Part shown: in pieces, positions 30,233-40,419 of the stretch
Layout of the letters: each line of letters opens with the position of its first letter
How positions within the stretch are numbered: the stretch's first letter is position 1
NCBI GenBank assembly: GCA_006503475.1
Contig: RSEH01000218.1
Location: 19,222-83,221, forward strand
Length of the DNA stretch: 64,000 nt
Direction: 5' to 3'
Source: Stentor roeselii
Taxonomy: Eukaryota; Ciliophora; Heterotrichea; Heterotrichida; Stentoridae
Made by a program: the position numbers and the translations under genes
The notes under the pieces: model-generated
Told to the model about the DNA's origin: nothing
What the model saw: the letters and a program-made list of their open reading frames with translations, nothing else
Database searches by the model: none

Positions 30233-31102
30233 ATGGACGACTTCGATAGCTACAGTTTTTTTGATCTGCAGGGTAAAAAAAATGAAGAAGGCAGGACTAC
30301 GAAGGTCTTGACGCATTCACAGGAAATTGCTCAGAAGGAAAAAGAATTAAAAGCACTTGACGAATTTGTCAATGTTCTATCAAGAGAAGCGAGAGAATAT
30401 CTCATTTACAGGCTTCAATACACTCCTCACTCTTCCTCTCGACGGGTGCCTTACTCCTTAATCAAAAACTCTGACATTCAGAAACATCTTCGATACACCC
30501 TGATGTTGACTGCAAGTTTGATATCAAAAGGCGATCCAAGCAATCTTCTGATTGAAACTGTTGAAGACCTTCAAATAGCGAGAAGTATGAGCATTGAAGA
30601 CCCTTACTCTTCGAAAAACCTGAGAAAAAGACGTCGTCAGACAAACACAACATCGAAAGAAGACCTGGCATCTCGTTTGTTGAACAATTTATCAATTGCT
30701 TACAAGCAAAACTGCAAGAAAAGAGCAGAAAAAAAAAGAATTTTATCTGTCGCTGCTGGTGAAATCACTTATTCTGAAGGAAAAAGACTCTTTGAATGTG
30801 GACCTGTTCAGTTCTCCGAAGCAAAAAAACATTACACCCAGTTCGGACCTTTCGCTGAAACTAATGCAAATAGTTGCTCTGCACTTAATATTGTAGAAAA
30901 CTTTAGGAAAAGGTTTCAGCATGTCGATGAAAATGTTGCTTGGGAAGAGTTTTGTGTTGCTCAGAAGGAAGTCGCGGAGAGTATTGGAAAAGAAGCTTTT
31001 ATTCGGAAAATCAGGGGGACTCCACAGGAAAGCTCGATTGATTCTGTTGATGATGTATTCGCTGAAAGTCCTGAAGCTCTGAGTTTTATGAATAATGAGT
31101 AA
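30233..31102 (+). CDS. hypothetical helical protein, 289 aa
   Basis: No family recognised. Residues 25-130 form helices with a long Leu/Arg/Tyr-rich segment, residues 130-165 are basic with a bipartite nuclear-signal-like KNLRKRRRQ stretch, and residues 190-290 are mixed with an acidic end. No signal peptide or membrane segment. It is divergent from the TPR gene with only 10 bp between the first ATGs, so their control regions must overlap coding DNA or the TPR start is further in. Confidence 0.8.
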   Translation: MDDFDSYSFFDLQGKKNEEGRTTKVLTHSQEIAQKEKELKALDEFVNVLSREAREYLIYRLQYTPHSSSRRVPYSLIKNSDIQKHLRYTLMLTASLISKGDPSNLLIETVEDLQIARSMSIEDPYSSKNLRKRRRQTNTTSKEDLASRLLNNLSIAYKQNCKKRAEKKRILSVAAGEITYSEGKRLFECGPVQFSEAKKHYTQFGPFAETNANSCSALNIVENFRKRFQHVDENVAWEEFCVAQKEVAESIGKEAFIRKIRGTPQESSIDSVDDVFAESPEALSFMNNE

Positions 31103-31179
31103 TAATAAATTGAATTTCTTAGTTTGTATTTTGAGAGAAGATGGGAAAGAGTGATTTTGTAAATTTTAGAGAATTTTAT

Positions 31180-31635
31180 TTTATATTCAGTATTATCAGT
31201 AATTACGAGGATTTGAAAGGAAAGATGAGTGAATTATTTACTGATAAGATTTAAGTTTAAAAAAATCTTAATTGACAATTTCTTTCTGTCACCTCAACTC
31301 TTTGCTTATTATACAGCTTATTATTAATTAAACTTCATATACCCAGTATTATAAGTAACTAAAAGGATTAGAAAGGAAAGATAATTGATTATTTACTGAT
31401 AATATATAAAATTTCATAAAATGACTATTACTTTCTGTCACCTCAACACTTTGCTCAACATAATCTTCTTATTAATTAAACTTCATATACCCAGTATTAC
31501 CAGTACTGCAAGGATTAGAAAGGAAAGATAAGTGATTATTTACCGATAAGATAAAAAAAATCCATAATTTAACAATTTCTTTCTATCACCTCAACACTTG
31601 CTCAAAATACATCTTATTATTAATTAAACTTCATT
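31180..31635. repeat. tandem repeat, about three copies of ~150 bp
   Basis: Three imperfect copies begin near 31188, 31344 and 31492 at the shared CAGTATTA word, giving periods of 156 and 148 bp. Each copy contains AGGATTAGAAAGGAAAGAT-like and TTTCTTTCTGTCACCTCAAC-like blocks and ends in TTATTAATTAAACTTCAT. The last copy ends inside the final codons of the USP gene (minus strand), so the unit seems to include that gene's 3' end. Confidence 0.9.
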
Positions 31636-34600
31636 CCCGCGCTTTTATGTTCTATAAAAATCCCACATCCCGGAAACTTTTTCACGAAGTTTTCATCAAG
31701 TTCATCAAGATCTCCTACAAGTTTATAACAACTCGGAGAATTTTCACAGTCAACCCTGGCTACTTTGACATTATCAGGCAAACAAGCCATTTTCTGAACA
31801 ACTTTTCTTTTAAGATCCTCACAAGTAACATTTTTCTACATAATCTTTACATTCACAACAAAAAAGAAAGGTTTTCCCGAGCCCTGGTCAATAGAAAATC
31901 CATGAAAGCCTAAAATGATGATTTTATTAGCAGTTCTTTCAGGTTTATCAGGGTAAATCGCGATGGAAACACCTCCAGGAAGTGCTTTAATATCCTCATC
32001 ACCTTTCAATAGTTTTAAAATCGCTCTTTGCTGATATCGAAAGAGAACAACTTGGCTATTGTTGAGTGAAAGACTTTTAACAGCTGTCATCAAGTTGCTC
32101 TTAGTCTCGCAGTTGATACTTCTGATGAATTCGAAGGTCTTGGAAAACTCAATCACGTTGAAGTGAGTCACTCCTTCTTCTAGCACGTTGAAAGGAACGA
32201 TGTCGAAGTGCACTCGGAAGTGACTCATTACTTTTGATAAGGAAAAGTTTGAAGCTTTTGCAGGCTCGAAATTTGGGAAAAGAACTTGAATTGACTTTTC
32301 GGATATTGATGGAAGGTTTAGACTTGAGTGGATTTCTTTCATTAGGATAAATAGAGGACTTGATAGGTCTGCTGAGATCTTGAATTGTGTTTTGAATGAA
32401 TGCTTTTCGAGAAGGTCTTTGGAATAGGATTTTTGTTCTGAGTAGTTTTCTTTGTCGTGGAAAATTAATTCGATTTCGATTTTGTTGTAGGTTTGCATTA
32501 GCAGGGTTGGGGCGTCCACAACATCTTCTCCAAAAATAAAAACATCTCCAGTAAAAATTTTCCAATTTTTTTCCAAACTCCTGAAACAATAAGCCTCCCT
32601 AACAAAAGGACTATCAGACTTTGAACTTTCAATACAAGCCCAAGCATCACATCTCGAGTCAAAAACTTTTTTAAAAACATTTTCCTTCAACTCCTTCAAA
32701 ACTTCAATTGTGTAACAATTTTCCCGAAGCCATTCACATCCCAAAATGCGAGTATTTCCATTTTCAAACTTTTTAATAAAAACAAAAGTTTTTGAAAAGT
32801 CATGTTTTTCGCTTTCTGGAAGAGTTTCCAGTTCATTCCAAGTCCAGTTTTCAGGCCCACCAGTGAAGACCTTATGAGTGGATTCCACAAAAAGACACCT
32901 GGAGCCTTCAGCAGTGAAAGCGCAGGTTGAAAGCGGGTCGTTGAGGTTGACTTCGACGAAGTTCCAATTGGAAGGTCCTGGGGTGAAAGTCCAGAGTTTG
33001 TATTCAGTGAACATTTGCATTTGGTTGCGGAAGTAATTTCCGATTGTTTCTTGGGTTTTAGAAATTCTGATGAAAAAAAGGTACTTTGAATGCCACCCGG
33101 CCACTCCAGCCCCTTCCCAACCTGTAAGTGTTTCTTTTGAGGCAAGCGCGATGATGAAGGTGTTTTTGCAGTTGCGTTTTTTGTCTCTTTTGATTAATTC
33201 TAAGGGCTTTTCGGTTATTAGCAGCTGAGCTGGAATGCAGGAGCTGGACATCTGAGGGAGAACGGAGGATGAGTCGGATATTCTGATGTATACTAACATG
33301 TAGGCACTTATGTCTGATTTCTTTTTTAGGGGAATCACCCGGCCACCCTCCCCCAGACCAATATCTTCAAAGTCTCCTCCCCAATTAGCCTCAATGGCCT
33401 GGCAAGGTAAAGCAAGGTCAACCATTTCATCATTAAACTTGAACCAGCAGTTATCAAGCTGAGGAGAAATAAACGAAGAATAATGTCCCTTTCCAAGAGT
33501 CCCGGAATGCACCGTGATCGAAAACAACTGAAACACATCCTTAGTTCCCATATCTTCAGTATACTTATTCAAATCAATAATAGGATAAAACTCGAATCTT
33601 TCATTAACTTTCATCATCATTCCTCTATTCTGGTTATATTCAAATCGTTTTAATTGTATCTGAAGCACAGAAGGTAATTTTTTAAATTTCACTACTTTTA
33701 CAGCATCCTGCTTTCCGAAGTTCATCGCGTCATACTGGATTTCGCCCTTCAAAAGAACAGGTTCTACGTATTTATCAAGACTTGTGTAAATATTTCCGCA
33801 ACCTTTGACATCAAGTTGCAAATCCATAAATTCTTCAATACTTTCCGAGCAGTAGTCAACTTCAATGCACTTTATCTTCTGCACAATGGAACCTTTAAAT
33901 AACTCTGAATAAATCCCCTCAGCAGGTGTTCCAAACATAGACTTTTCCATCGTATCTGAGAATTTATAAAGAAACTCTTGAACATCTTGCTGCTCATGCC
34001 ACTGATCACGTCCCCATCCGAAGCTTTTAAGAAGGTCTTGCGTTGAAAGTGATTTCGGGTTCGTTTGAAGTGCTGCGAAAAGCTTGCCAAGTGCTTTTGG
34101 GATGCGACATTCTTCTGAATCAGAAAAAGGAATTTTGTAGATTGCCTGACGGAAAGAAGTGATCATGAAGAGTGTTTGAAGAAGCGAGTTCATGTAACAA
34201 GTAGTTCCTTCATTGATAAGCCCAACGTACCCAGTTATTTTTTTGCTTATTTCTTTACTAGTCGACGCTCGAACAGTAGAAGTAACAAAGAGACTCTTAT
34301 CATTAACCATTGCAATCCGTGATAGTAAAATCGACTTCGGGTACCCAATCATAAAGTTCTCACTAGTAAAGGTATCCTTCGAAGTTTTATTCAGAATTTT
34401 TTCCAGTTTTCCATTCGCCTTTAAGATTTGCACAGAAATTGTGTGATGAGCGTCTTGAGGAAAATGGTTGACTGTTGTTCTCGCTTCTAAAAAAACAGAT
34501 AAATGCTGCTTTTCTTGAGTACTGCACATTGTCAGTCGCCACTGGCTTCCATTGGCGGCTGTGAACCATTCTGACTCGATCTGCATGTTGAGTACCTGGC

Positions 34601-34790
34601 TTTCTGAGGAAATCACGCATTCTTCCCAGTCCTTCACAATCCAGATCGACTTCACTGAACCTGGACCTTTCTTTGATTGGAATTTTTGATTGGATTTGGG
34701 GATTGGGTCTGTTGACGCGCGGAATGGATGAGACTCGGCGCTGGGACTTCGCGATCGCTTTAAGGGATTCAGATTTGGTTCTGTTGTCAC
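31620..34790 (-). CDS. USP7-like ubiquitin-specific protease
   Basis: A cysteine protease that removes ubiquitin. A MATH/TRAF-like domain at about residues 45-175 precedes the USP catalytic domain, with the Cys box GLINEGTTCYMNSLLQ (C198) and the His box KGHYSSF (near 434) followed by CWFKFND and the closing YMLVYIR (about 500). This MATH-USP order is that of USP7. A ~480-residue C-terminal part follows, as in USP7's ubiquitin-like modules. Unspliced, the frame stops at 31836 (984 aa); a 15-nt intron at 31836-31850 restores 71 more residues, giving 1051 aa and ending at TAA 31620-31622. Confidence 0.93.
31836..31850 (-). other. 15-nt intron in USP gene
   Basis: Minus-strand GTAAAGATTATGTAG. 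It lies between codons, carries A10 and ends in the in-frame TAG; its removal opens 71 further codons in very AT-rich DNA. Confidence 0.85.
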
Positions 34791-35412
34791 TTGGTCCTAG
34801 ATTGCAATTACCATGAAAAATGATTATTGAGAGCTTTTTATTATTGTTTATATAGGCTTGAATGGAAATTTTAGGCTTTGAGGAAGAAGGGAGAAGGGAA
34901 TTTGGGGGTTAGGGAGAGGTGAAGATTTTGGGTGTTTTGGAAGGTTTTTAATTTGGGGTTTTTTGGGGGTTTTAGTGTGGATTAGAAGAGGTTTTTTATG
35001 GGGAAAATTTGTGATGGGTCTTTTGAAAAGAATAGAGTAGATTTATGGTTAATTAGAATAATAAATTTCAGGTCATTTTTATACTCATGAATACTTTATT
35101 AAAATTTTTATTTATATAACCAAGTGAAGAATTTTCATCAAGGACTCTTAAGTATTGGACCTTGTAAAAAGAGCTTAAAGTCTACAATTTCAGGTTCTAC
35201 TCAATCTAGAAAACTCAAAAAACTTTAAAAACCTGACAAAAATATTTTCATATCAATAATTTTCAAACACTCAACCTTTCAAAACGATAATTAAAGATTC
35301 TATCTCAGTTTGAAACATTTTAAAACTTTACAATTCATTAATAATAAACAAATAAATCAAAAAATGATTTTATACAAAACTAGGTCTAGAACAATAAGCA
35401 TCATATATAAAT
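34791..35412. other. intergenic, divergent
   Basis: 622 bp between divergent USP and four-TM genes. The USP side is G-rich on the plus strand (A/C-rich on its sense strand), the other half AT-rich. No gene seen. Confidence 0.6.
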
Positions 35413-36318
35413 ATGAGTGGTTCTGGTTTAACAAATGACCATCAAGGTGTACTTCACGTCGGGCAGCCGATCTACAAGGCGAATGAATTCACAGGTTCCG
35501 GTAACATTCAGAACATAACCAATGATTACAAGGGTGCTCTTTACGTTGGAGAGGCCTCTTACAAGCCAAATGATTTTTCAGGTGCCAGCAACATTCTCTT
35601 CAACAATAATGATTCACTGATCCATCCGCAAGAACATGGAAGCAGCGAAATGCACTTAGCCAAAGAAATTTCAGTAACAGCAGCAGTTGGAATGAAAGGA
35701 AAAGATATTTTAAGGGTTATTGTCTACCTCTTCCTGAATATAGCCCAGATAGTCATGATTTCAGTTTCTCTTGGAATGAACTGGATTGATTACTGTTATT
35801 GGAGTTTTTCTCTGTTTGAACCACATAAAATAATAGCAAATGATAGGTCAGCTGGTGATGACGCTGATACAATAGAGGACTTTTACAATGATGTCTGTGG
35901 AGAAAATTCTAATTTTTTCCCTGAATGTCCAGATCTCTGTGATGGAGTCAATAAAATGAAAAATGCAGGAAAAGTGATTTACGGTCTTTACATTCCTTCT
36001 ATAATTTTCTACTTTATCGTTTGTCTCATATTTCTCCTAAATATAAAAAAAAGATTTTCAAAAAACCAAAAAATAGTTCTACTCGTCATGACCTTCCTAC
36101 CGTTCATCCTTTTCCTATCAGGGTTCATCGCCTACTACCGAGTGATCGACCCCGACAACAACTTACAAGAAACGAAAAGAAAAGAAATAAAATCAGGTCC
36201 AAAGCCCAGCAACTTTGAATGGAACACAGGTCTTTTCCTAAGCATTCCAATATTCATATTAGAATTCTTAACAATCCTATCAATCCACGAACTAATCTTT
36301 AAATTCCGTAGTTATTAA
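35413..36318 (+). CDS. four-TM membrane protein with duplicated N-terminal segment
   Basis: A 301-residue protein. The first 62 residues contain two copies of a ~32-residue unit (NDHQGVLHVGQPIYKANEFTG and NDYKGALYVGEASYKPNDFSG, each followed by a GSGNI or GASNI end). Four hydrophobic helices follow, at about 97-120, 190-212, 222-244 and 278-298. The loop between the first two (about 125-185) holds several Cys and acidic residues and is probably extracellular or luminal. I know no family with this N-terminal repeat. No cleavable signal peptide; the N-terminus is predicted cytosolic. Confidence 0.8.
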   Translation: MSGSGLTNDHQGVLHVGQPIYKANEFTGSGNIQNITNDYKGALYVGEASYKPNDFSGASNILFNNNDSLIHPQEHGSSEMHLAKEISVTAAVGMKGKDILRVIVYLFLNIAQIVMISVSLGMNWIDYCYWSFSLFEPHKIIANDRSAGDDADTIEDFYNDVCGENSNFFPECPDLCDGVNKMKNAGKVIYGLYIPSIIFYFIVCLIFLLNIKKRFSKNQKIVLLVMTFLPFILFLSGFIAYYRVIDPDNNLQETKRKEIKSGPKPSNFEWNTGLFLSIPIFILEFLTILSIHELIFKFRSY

Positions 36319-36327
36319 AACAACACC

Positions 36328-36837
36328 TTAAACTTCCATCTTCATCAAGGCCGCTTTTTTCTTCAGTTCTCTTTCAGCCTTCATCCTTCTCTAAATAATC
36401 ATTACAAGTCTTTCCTGACGAAGCAATTTTTGCAATTCCTGCAAAGTTTTTCCATCAAAATCATCAACTTCCAGTTGTTTTGAGTTGAAAGTACTTGATG
36501 TCTGTTTTCGCCCTGTCACTGATGACGAGGCTCTTGATTTAAGAGCTGGAAGAGTGATGCTTTCCATGTTGTTCACTGGTCTTGAGTATTTTCCTCTTAC
36601 TTCTGCGAAGACGTTTAAAGAAGAAAAGTCGTCGTTTGGCTTCTGATGGGACTCGGTGACTGTTGAGTCGTTGTCAACTGTCCGGTATCGGTAGAGCAGT
36701 TTTGGGTTCAGCTCGCGGTAGATTGGACTATTTTTGGCTTACCTTGTACGATGAGCTGAAGTTATTTCTTTTTGAACTCGCTGTTGCCAGGCCAGGTGCT
36801 CGTCGAAGTAACTTAGAGATACCATTTTATTTTGCAT
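36328..36837 (-). CDS. hypothetical basic protein, 159 aa, three exons
   Basis: Hidden by two introns. From ATG at 36837 (or 36825 in the same frame), removal of 15-nt introns 36728-36742 and 36391-36405 gives one frame to TAA at 36328. The first intron splits a codon; the second lies between codons. The product starts with a helix including YFDEHLAWQQRVQKE, has a Ser/Thr-rich middle, and ends in a basic helix (RRMKAERELKKKAALM). No known domain. Convergent with the four-TM gene, with 9 bp between stops. Confidence 0.85.
36391..36405 (-). other. 15-nt intron
   Basis: Minus-strand GTAATGATTATTTAG, with A10 and TAG end. It contains the in-frame stop that would otherwise end the product. Confidence 0.88.
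36728..36742 (-). other. 15-nt intron
   Basis: Minus-strand GTAAGCCAAAAATAG, with A10. It splits a codon after its second base. The unspliced frame stops at the TAA formed by the GTAA start, not at the terminal TAG, so this intron supports the TAG end independently of how it was found. Confidence 0.88.
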
Positions 36838-37064
36838 TAAAAGGAATAGATGTTGATTAAGAGAGTTTTGATTTTGGTGATTTGAAGGGGTTTGATTTAG
36901 GTTATTATTGAGAGGTTTGGGTTTTTGGCTTGATTGATATTTTTATTTGGTTGTGTTAGGAGGATGAAGATTATTGAAATTAGTATTTAAGCCTATTATT
37001 TTAGATTTAGAGACTGAACTTGTGGCAGGGTTAATAGTATTAAGTTCAGAATAAAACTATAAAC

Positions 37065-37589
37065 ATGTCAGATGATTATCAAAAAAATCTCTCTTTTTTC
37101 GTGTTTATCAGTCCTAAAGGAAGCAAAGTACATGACCGATCTACTGTAGTAAGCCGATCACCAAATGTCAGAAATAAAAGTATTTCTCAGTCTCGAAACT
37201 TTTTGAATAGTCCGATTTTTCATAGAAATCTTGAAACGAAATACAAGACAGTCCCAAGAAATATGCAGTTGAGCAACATCGACACTGAGGCAATAAAAGA
37301 AATATTTTGCAAAAAACAAATAGAAAACATTTTGACTCCCAGAAGAAAAAAAATCCACAGTGATAAAATCAACAGAGACAAAGTAAAATTTAATTAGATC
37401 GTTACATTGAAAAAACTTTGCATTCTGCCTAATATCGACTTGAAGAGCACTCGTTCTGATTTCAGTGTTGAGAGAATGTTTTTAAAAGAAAAAAAATCCA
37501 GATTTGATTTGATTAGTTTTAAAAATAAGGCTCGGCCTGATAATTTGAGCAATTTAAGTGAAAATTATGCGAGTGATATAACTAGATGA
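37065..37589 (+). CDS. hypothetical basic protein, 169 aa, two exons
   Basis: Two adjacent open frames become one gene when the 15-nt intron 37383-37397 is removed: 106 codons before it, 63 plus the TGA stop after it. The product is rich in Lys, Arg, Ser and Asn with scattered SP and TP sites, and looks largely disordered. No family recognised. It lies between two gene pairs, with 227 bp to the start of the divergent upstream gene. Confidence 0.82.
37383..37397 (+). other. 15-nt intron
   Basis: GTAAAATTTAATTAG on the plus strand, with A10 and TAG end, between codons. It contains the in-frame TAG. Confidence 0.87.
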
Positions 37590-37746
37590 GAGATATTAAT
37601 CAGATATCTAAATTAAATAAAGAATAATATTCCTTAGTAATCCAAAAAACCCAAAATAAAAAACCCAAAAACTTCAAAATCTACCAAAAAACCCAAATTT
37701 AAAACCAATCCAAATACCTTTATTAACCCCAAAAACCCTAAAATCG

Positions 37747-40419
37747 ATGAGCATTCAATCTGAAATCACAAAAGCTCTAGAAACCCTAAACCCTCTAGTG
37801 GAAGGTTTCCTCTCAATCGGTTTTTCCTTAGAAGACGTTCAAAGCTACCAGTCAAGCCACCAGCCGATATCTCCAAGTGTATTAAGTTTCTTTCCCCCAG
37901 GCTTAAAATACCCAGAGTCAATCCCAATGTTCGCCTTTCCATGGGGTCTGAAGATCCAGCGATCAGCTCAAGAGACACTTGGAGAAAGTTTCAACTTTTC
38001 AGTTCTAAACAACCAAGGCCAAGAACTATTCTGCGCAGCTTTAATGATTCACCAGTCAGTGGGAAGCCTAAAGCCCCAGACTTTATTTCGAACAGTGACT
38101 CGAGAGAAGATCGACCCAAGTCTTTATCTGACAAATTCACCAGAAATCGACTTACTGGAGTCCCAAGGTCACTCTGAAGGAAACAGAAGAAGTCGATCAG
38201 CGTATAAGAAAAACCGTTCTAGGAAGACGAAGGAGATTTACACGAATGATGAAATAAAACAATTGTGCCCTGGACAGGCCATTGTTCCTAAGTGCTTGGT
38301 GCTCATGTCGAAGTACCCGTTTTTTGAAGTGCTTAAGAAAATTTTGATGGGAATTTTTCATTTGATGAGACGAAAACTTGACTTGCCTTTTGAGTGCTAC
38401 TTGAATCATTTGTTTCTTAATGTCCCGCTGCCGCCTAAGGGTAGTATTGAGGTGGTTTATCAGATAATGGACCAGATGATCTTGATCAAAGTCCCACCTC
38501 CCAATATGCTGCCTTTATTTGACTGTAACTTGACTTATCTCTTCAAGTCTTTGCAGGTTTCTGTTATTTTGAAGGTCTTTGGACATGTTTTGATGGAAGA
38601 AAGTGTTGTTTTTTTATCGAATTGCAATGATAAGTTAACTGCTGTGATTTATTCGGTTCTTTCTCTTTTGTACCCTTTTAAATGGAGCTTTTTAACTGTT
38701 CCTATCCTGCCTTTTCAGTTGATTGACTTTTTGTACTCGCCGGTCAAGTTTCTTTTTGGAATCAGTTCCAAGTTTAAAGAAGAAGTGATTCTAAGATGTT
38801 CAGCAGAAATCCTCATCATCGACCTCGATGAAGGCTCAGTCATCACCCACGATGAAATCATTCAAATCAAGCAAAAATTCGACCCTGAACCAGTTTGGCT
38901 TCCAGAGCACTACAGCAAAAAACTAGCGAAAAGAATAACAGACCTTACTGAAAAACTGAGAAACAATGAAACAAATCGTTTAGATTCAAGTACAACTGAA
39001 CTTCTTCGATTTTGCTTTTTTCAGTTTTTTGTTTCAGTCTTCAAGGATTATCAAGGAAGTCTCATTGGAGGCGCCTCGGATTTCACTAAAGTGAAAAATT
39101 TTTTCAATGTCGAAGAATTTTTACATAAACAAAGAAATGATAAAGAATTTTTTAGAAGTTTCTTCAAAACTCGCATGTTTGCTTATTTTTGTGCGAAAAA
39201 CTTGAAACCTGAAAACATTGAACAACAAATGGAGAATCTTTTGTTTAATGATCATATTTTACTGAAAAAAAACAGGTCTGGCTTCTCGATACACAAAAAG
39301 CAGCCGACATTTATATATGACAAGTCGCATAACTGGAGAGGAAAATTCGTTGTTCCCCTTCCTGAGAACTGTTTTGGCATGAAAAGTAGCAACTTTTATT
39401 ACACTTTTCCTGAAATCGACTATGAAGTGATGCAAAAATTCGGACTTCCTAAAAATTTCATCAATCGAGTCCCTGCCGAGTTTTCTTTTCCAACTGCGGA
39501 AAAACCAAAAGTTGATAATTTAGAACAAATCAAAGATTTCGGCATTTTCGGGATTTGGATCAAACTTTGGACTTCTTGTCTTTGGGCACAAGAAGAAGTA
39601 GAAAAAATGGAAAGAGTTGAAGAATTGGCTTCTGTGCTTGAAATAATCTCAAAAAACAACGAAAAACTCACAACACAAGATTTTTTATTCGTTGTTAAAA
39701 AAAGCTTGGAAGTCGACCCAGACATAGCTCTTCACATTTTCGCTCTGATGCAGCGAAACAACGTCCACTTCACCCAAAATGCAAGAAGGTGGCTTTTGAA
39801 AGTAACAGAAAAAATCTTCAACCGCAGCGTTTCAGTCAAGGTTGACATAAGCGACTGTTCAAAAGTCCTTGAACCGAATTCAGAAGTTTTAGGTTTTTTT
39901 AACCAAAAAGTAAGAAAAAGAGTTTTTAACAAAAAAGGAGTAAAAGTTTCGAACCCTCAAAGAGTCAACATTCATTTAGTTCAAAAATGCATGATTTGTG
40001 GAAAAGTTGCAGTCATTCAAGATGAAACTCTTAAAAACTTCTGTTGTAAACTATTAATGAGAAATATGCTGCTGGTGTCTGTTGGAGAAGGAAATAACTG
40101 TCGTGAGATGGTCATCTGCTCGTCGGTCCAGTCGTTGTCTGAACATTTGGAAATTTTTTTGAAGGAGCAGCAAGGTATGGCAAAGTTGGAAGATTTGAGA
40201 GCTGATTCTGAATTGTTTTGGAATTTGGTCTGGCATTTTAATAAGAATTCTTTGAATATCAAGTTCTTTGTGCCTTATGAGAGACTTGACGACGATGAAG
40301 AGTTTAAAATTAGAGTTTTTTCGGATGATTACTTGAAAATTGACTTAACACCTGGATTGGCAGGGAATAAGTCTGTGCAAACAGAGACTTTTTCTGGATT
40401 CCTATTTGAAACCAACTAG
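37747..40419 (+). CDS. DENN-domain protein
   Basis: An 890-residue protein. The DENN module, which in other eukaryotes activates Rab GTPases, spans about residues 40-480. A uDENN-like part (with FPPGLKYPES near 50) comes first. The core cDENN follows with CLVLMSKYPFF (about 182), then VFGHVLMEESVVFLS, LTAVIYSVLSLLYPFKW and PFQLIDFLYSPVKFLFGI (about 275-340) and an IDLDEG strand. A helical dDENN part with FKTRMFAYF follows near 475. Residues 480-890 are less typical and include a CMICGK zinc-like motif near 750. Which Rab it serves is unknown. The leader before ATG is markedly A/C-rich. Confidence 0.9.
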   Translation: MSIQSEITKALETLNPLVEGFLSIGFSLEDVQSYQSSHQPISPSVLSFFPPGLKYPESIPMFAFPWGLKIQRSAQETLGESFNFSVLNNQGQELFCAALMIHQSVGSLKPQTLFRTVTREKIDPSLYLTNSPEIDLLESQGHSEGNRRSRSAYKKNRSRKTKEIYTNDEIKQLCPGQAIVPKCLVLMSKYPFFEVLKKILMGIFHLMRRKLDLPFECYLNHLFLNVPLPPKGSIEVVYQIMDQMILIKVPPPNMLPLFDCNLTYLFKSLQVSVILKVFGHVLMEESVVFLSNCNDKLTAVIYSVLSLLYPFKWSFLTVPILPFQLIDFLYSPVKFLFGISSKFKEEVILRCSAEILIIDLDEGSVITHDEIIQIKQKFDPEPVWLPEHYSKKLAKRITDLTEKLRNNETNRLDSSTTELLRFCFFQFFVSVFKDYQGSLIGGASDFTKVKNFFNVEEFLHKQRNDKEFFRSFFKTRMFAYFCAKNLKPENIEQQMENLLFNDHILLKKNRSGFSIHKKQPTFIYDKSHNWRGKFVVPLPENCFGMKSSNFYYTFPEIDYEVMQKFGLPKNFINRVPAEFSFPTAEKPKVDNLEQIKDFGIFGIWIKLWTSCLWAQEEVEKMERVEELASVLEIISKNNEKLTTQDFLFVVKKSLEVDPDIALHIFALMQRNNVHFTQNARRWLLKVTEKIFNRSVSVKVDISDCSKVLEPNSEVLGFFNQKVRKRVFNKKGVKVSNPQRVNIHLVQKCMICGKVAVIQDETLKNFCCKLLMRNMLLVSVGEGNNCREMVICSSVQSLSEHLEIFLKEQQGMAKLEDLRADSELFWNLVWHFNKNSLNIKFFVPYERLDDDEEFKIRVFSDDYLKIDLTPGLAGNKSVQTETFSGFLFETN

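Noticed and set aside
31647-31913. 88-codon plus-strand frame
   Set aside because: It is the complement of the last exon of the USP gene recovered by the 15-nt intron.
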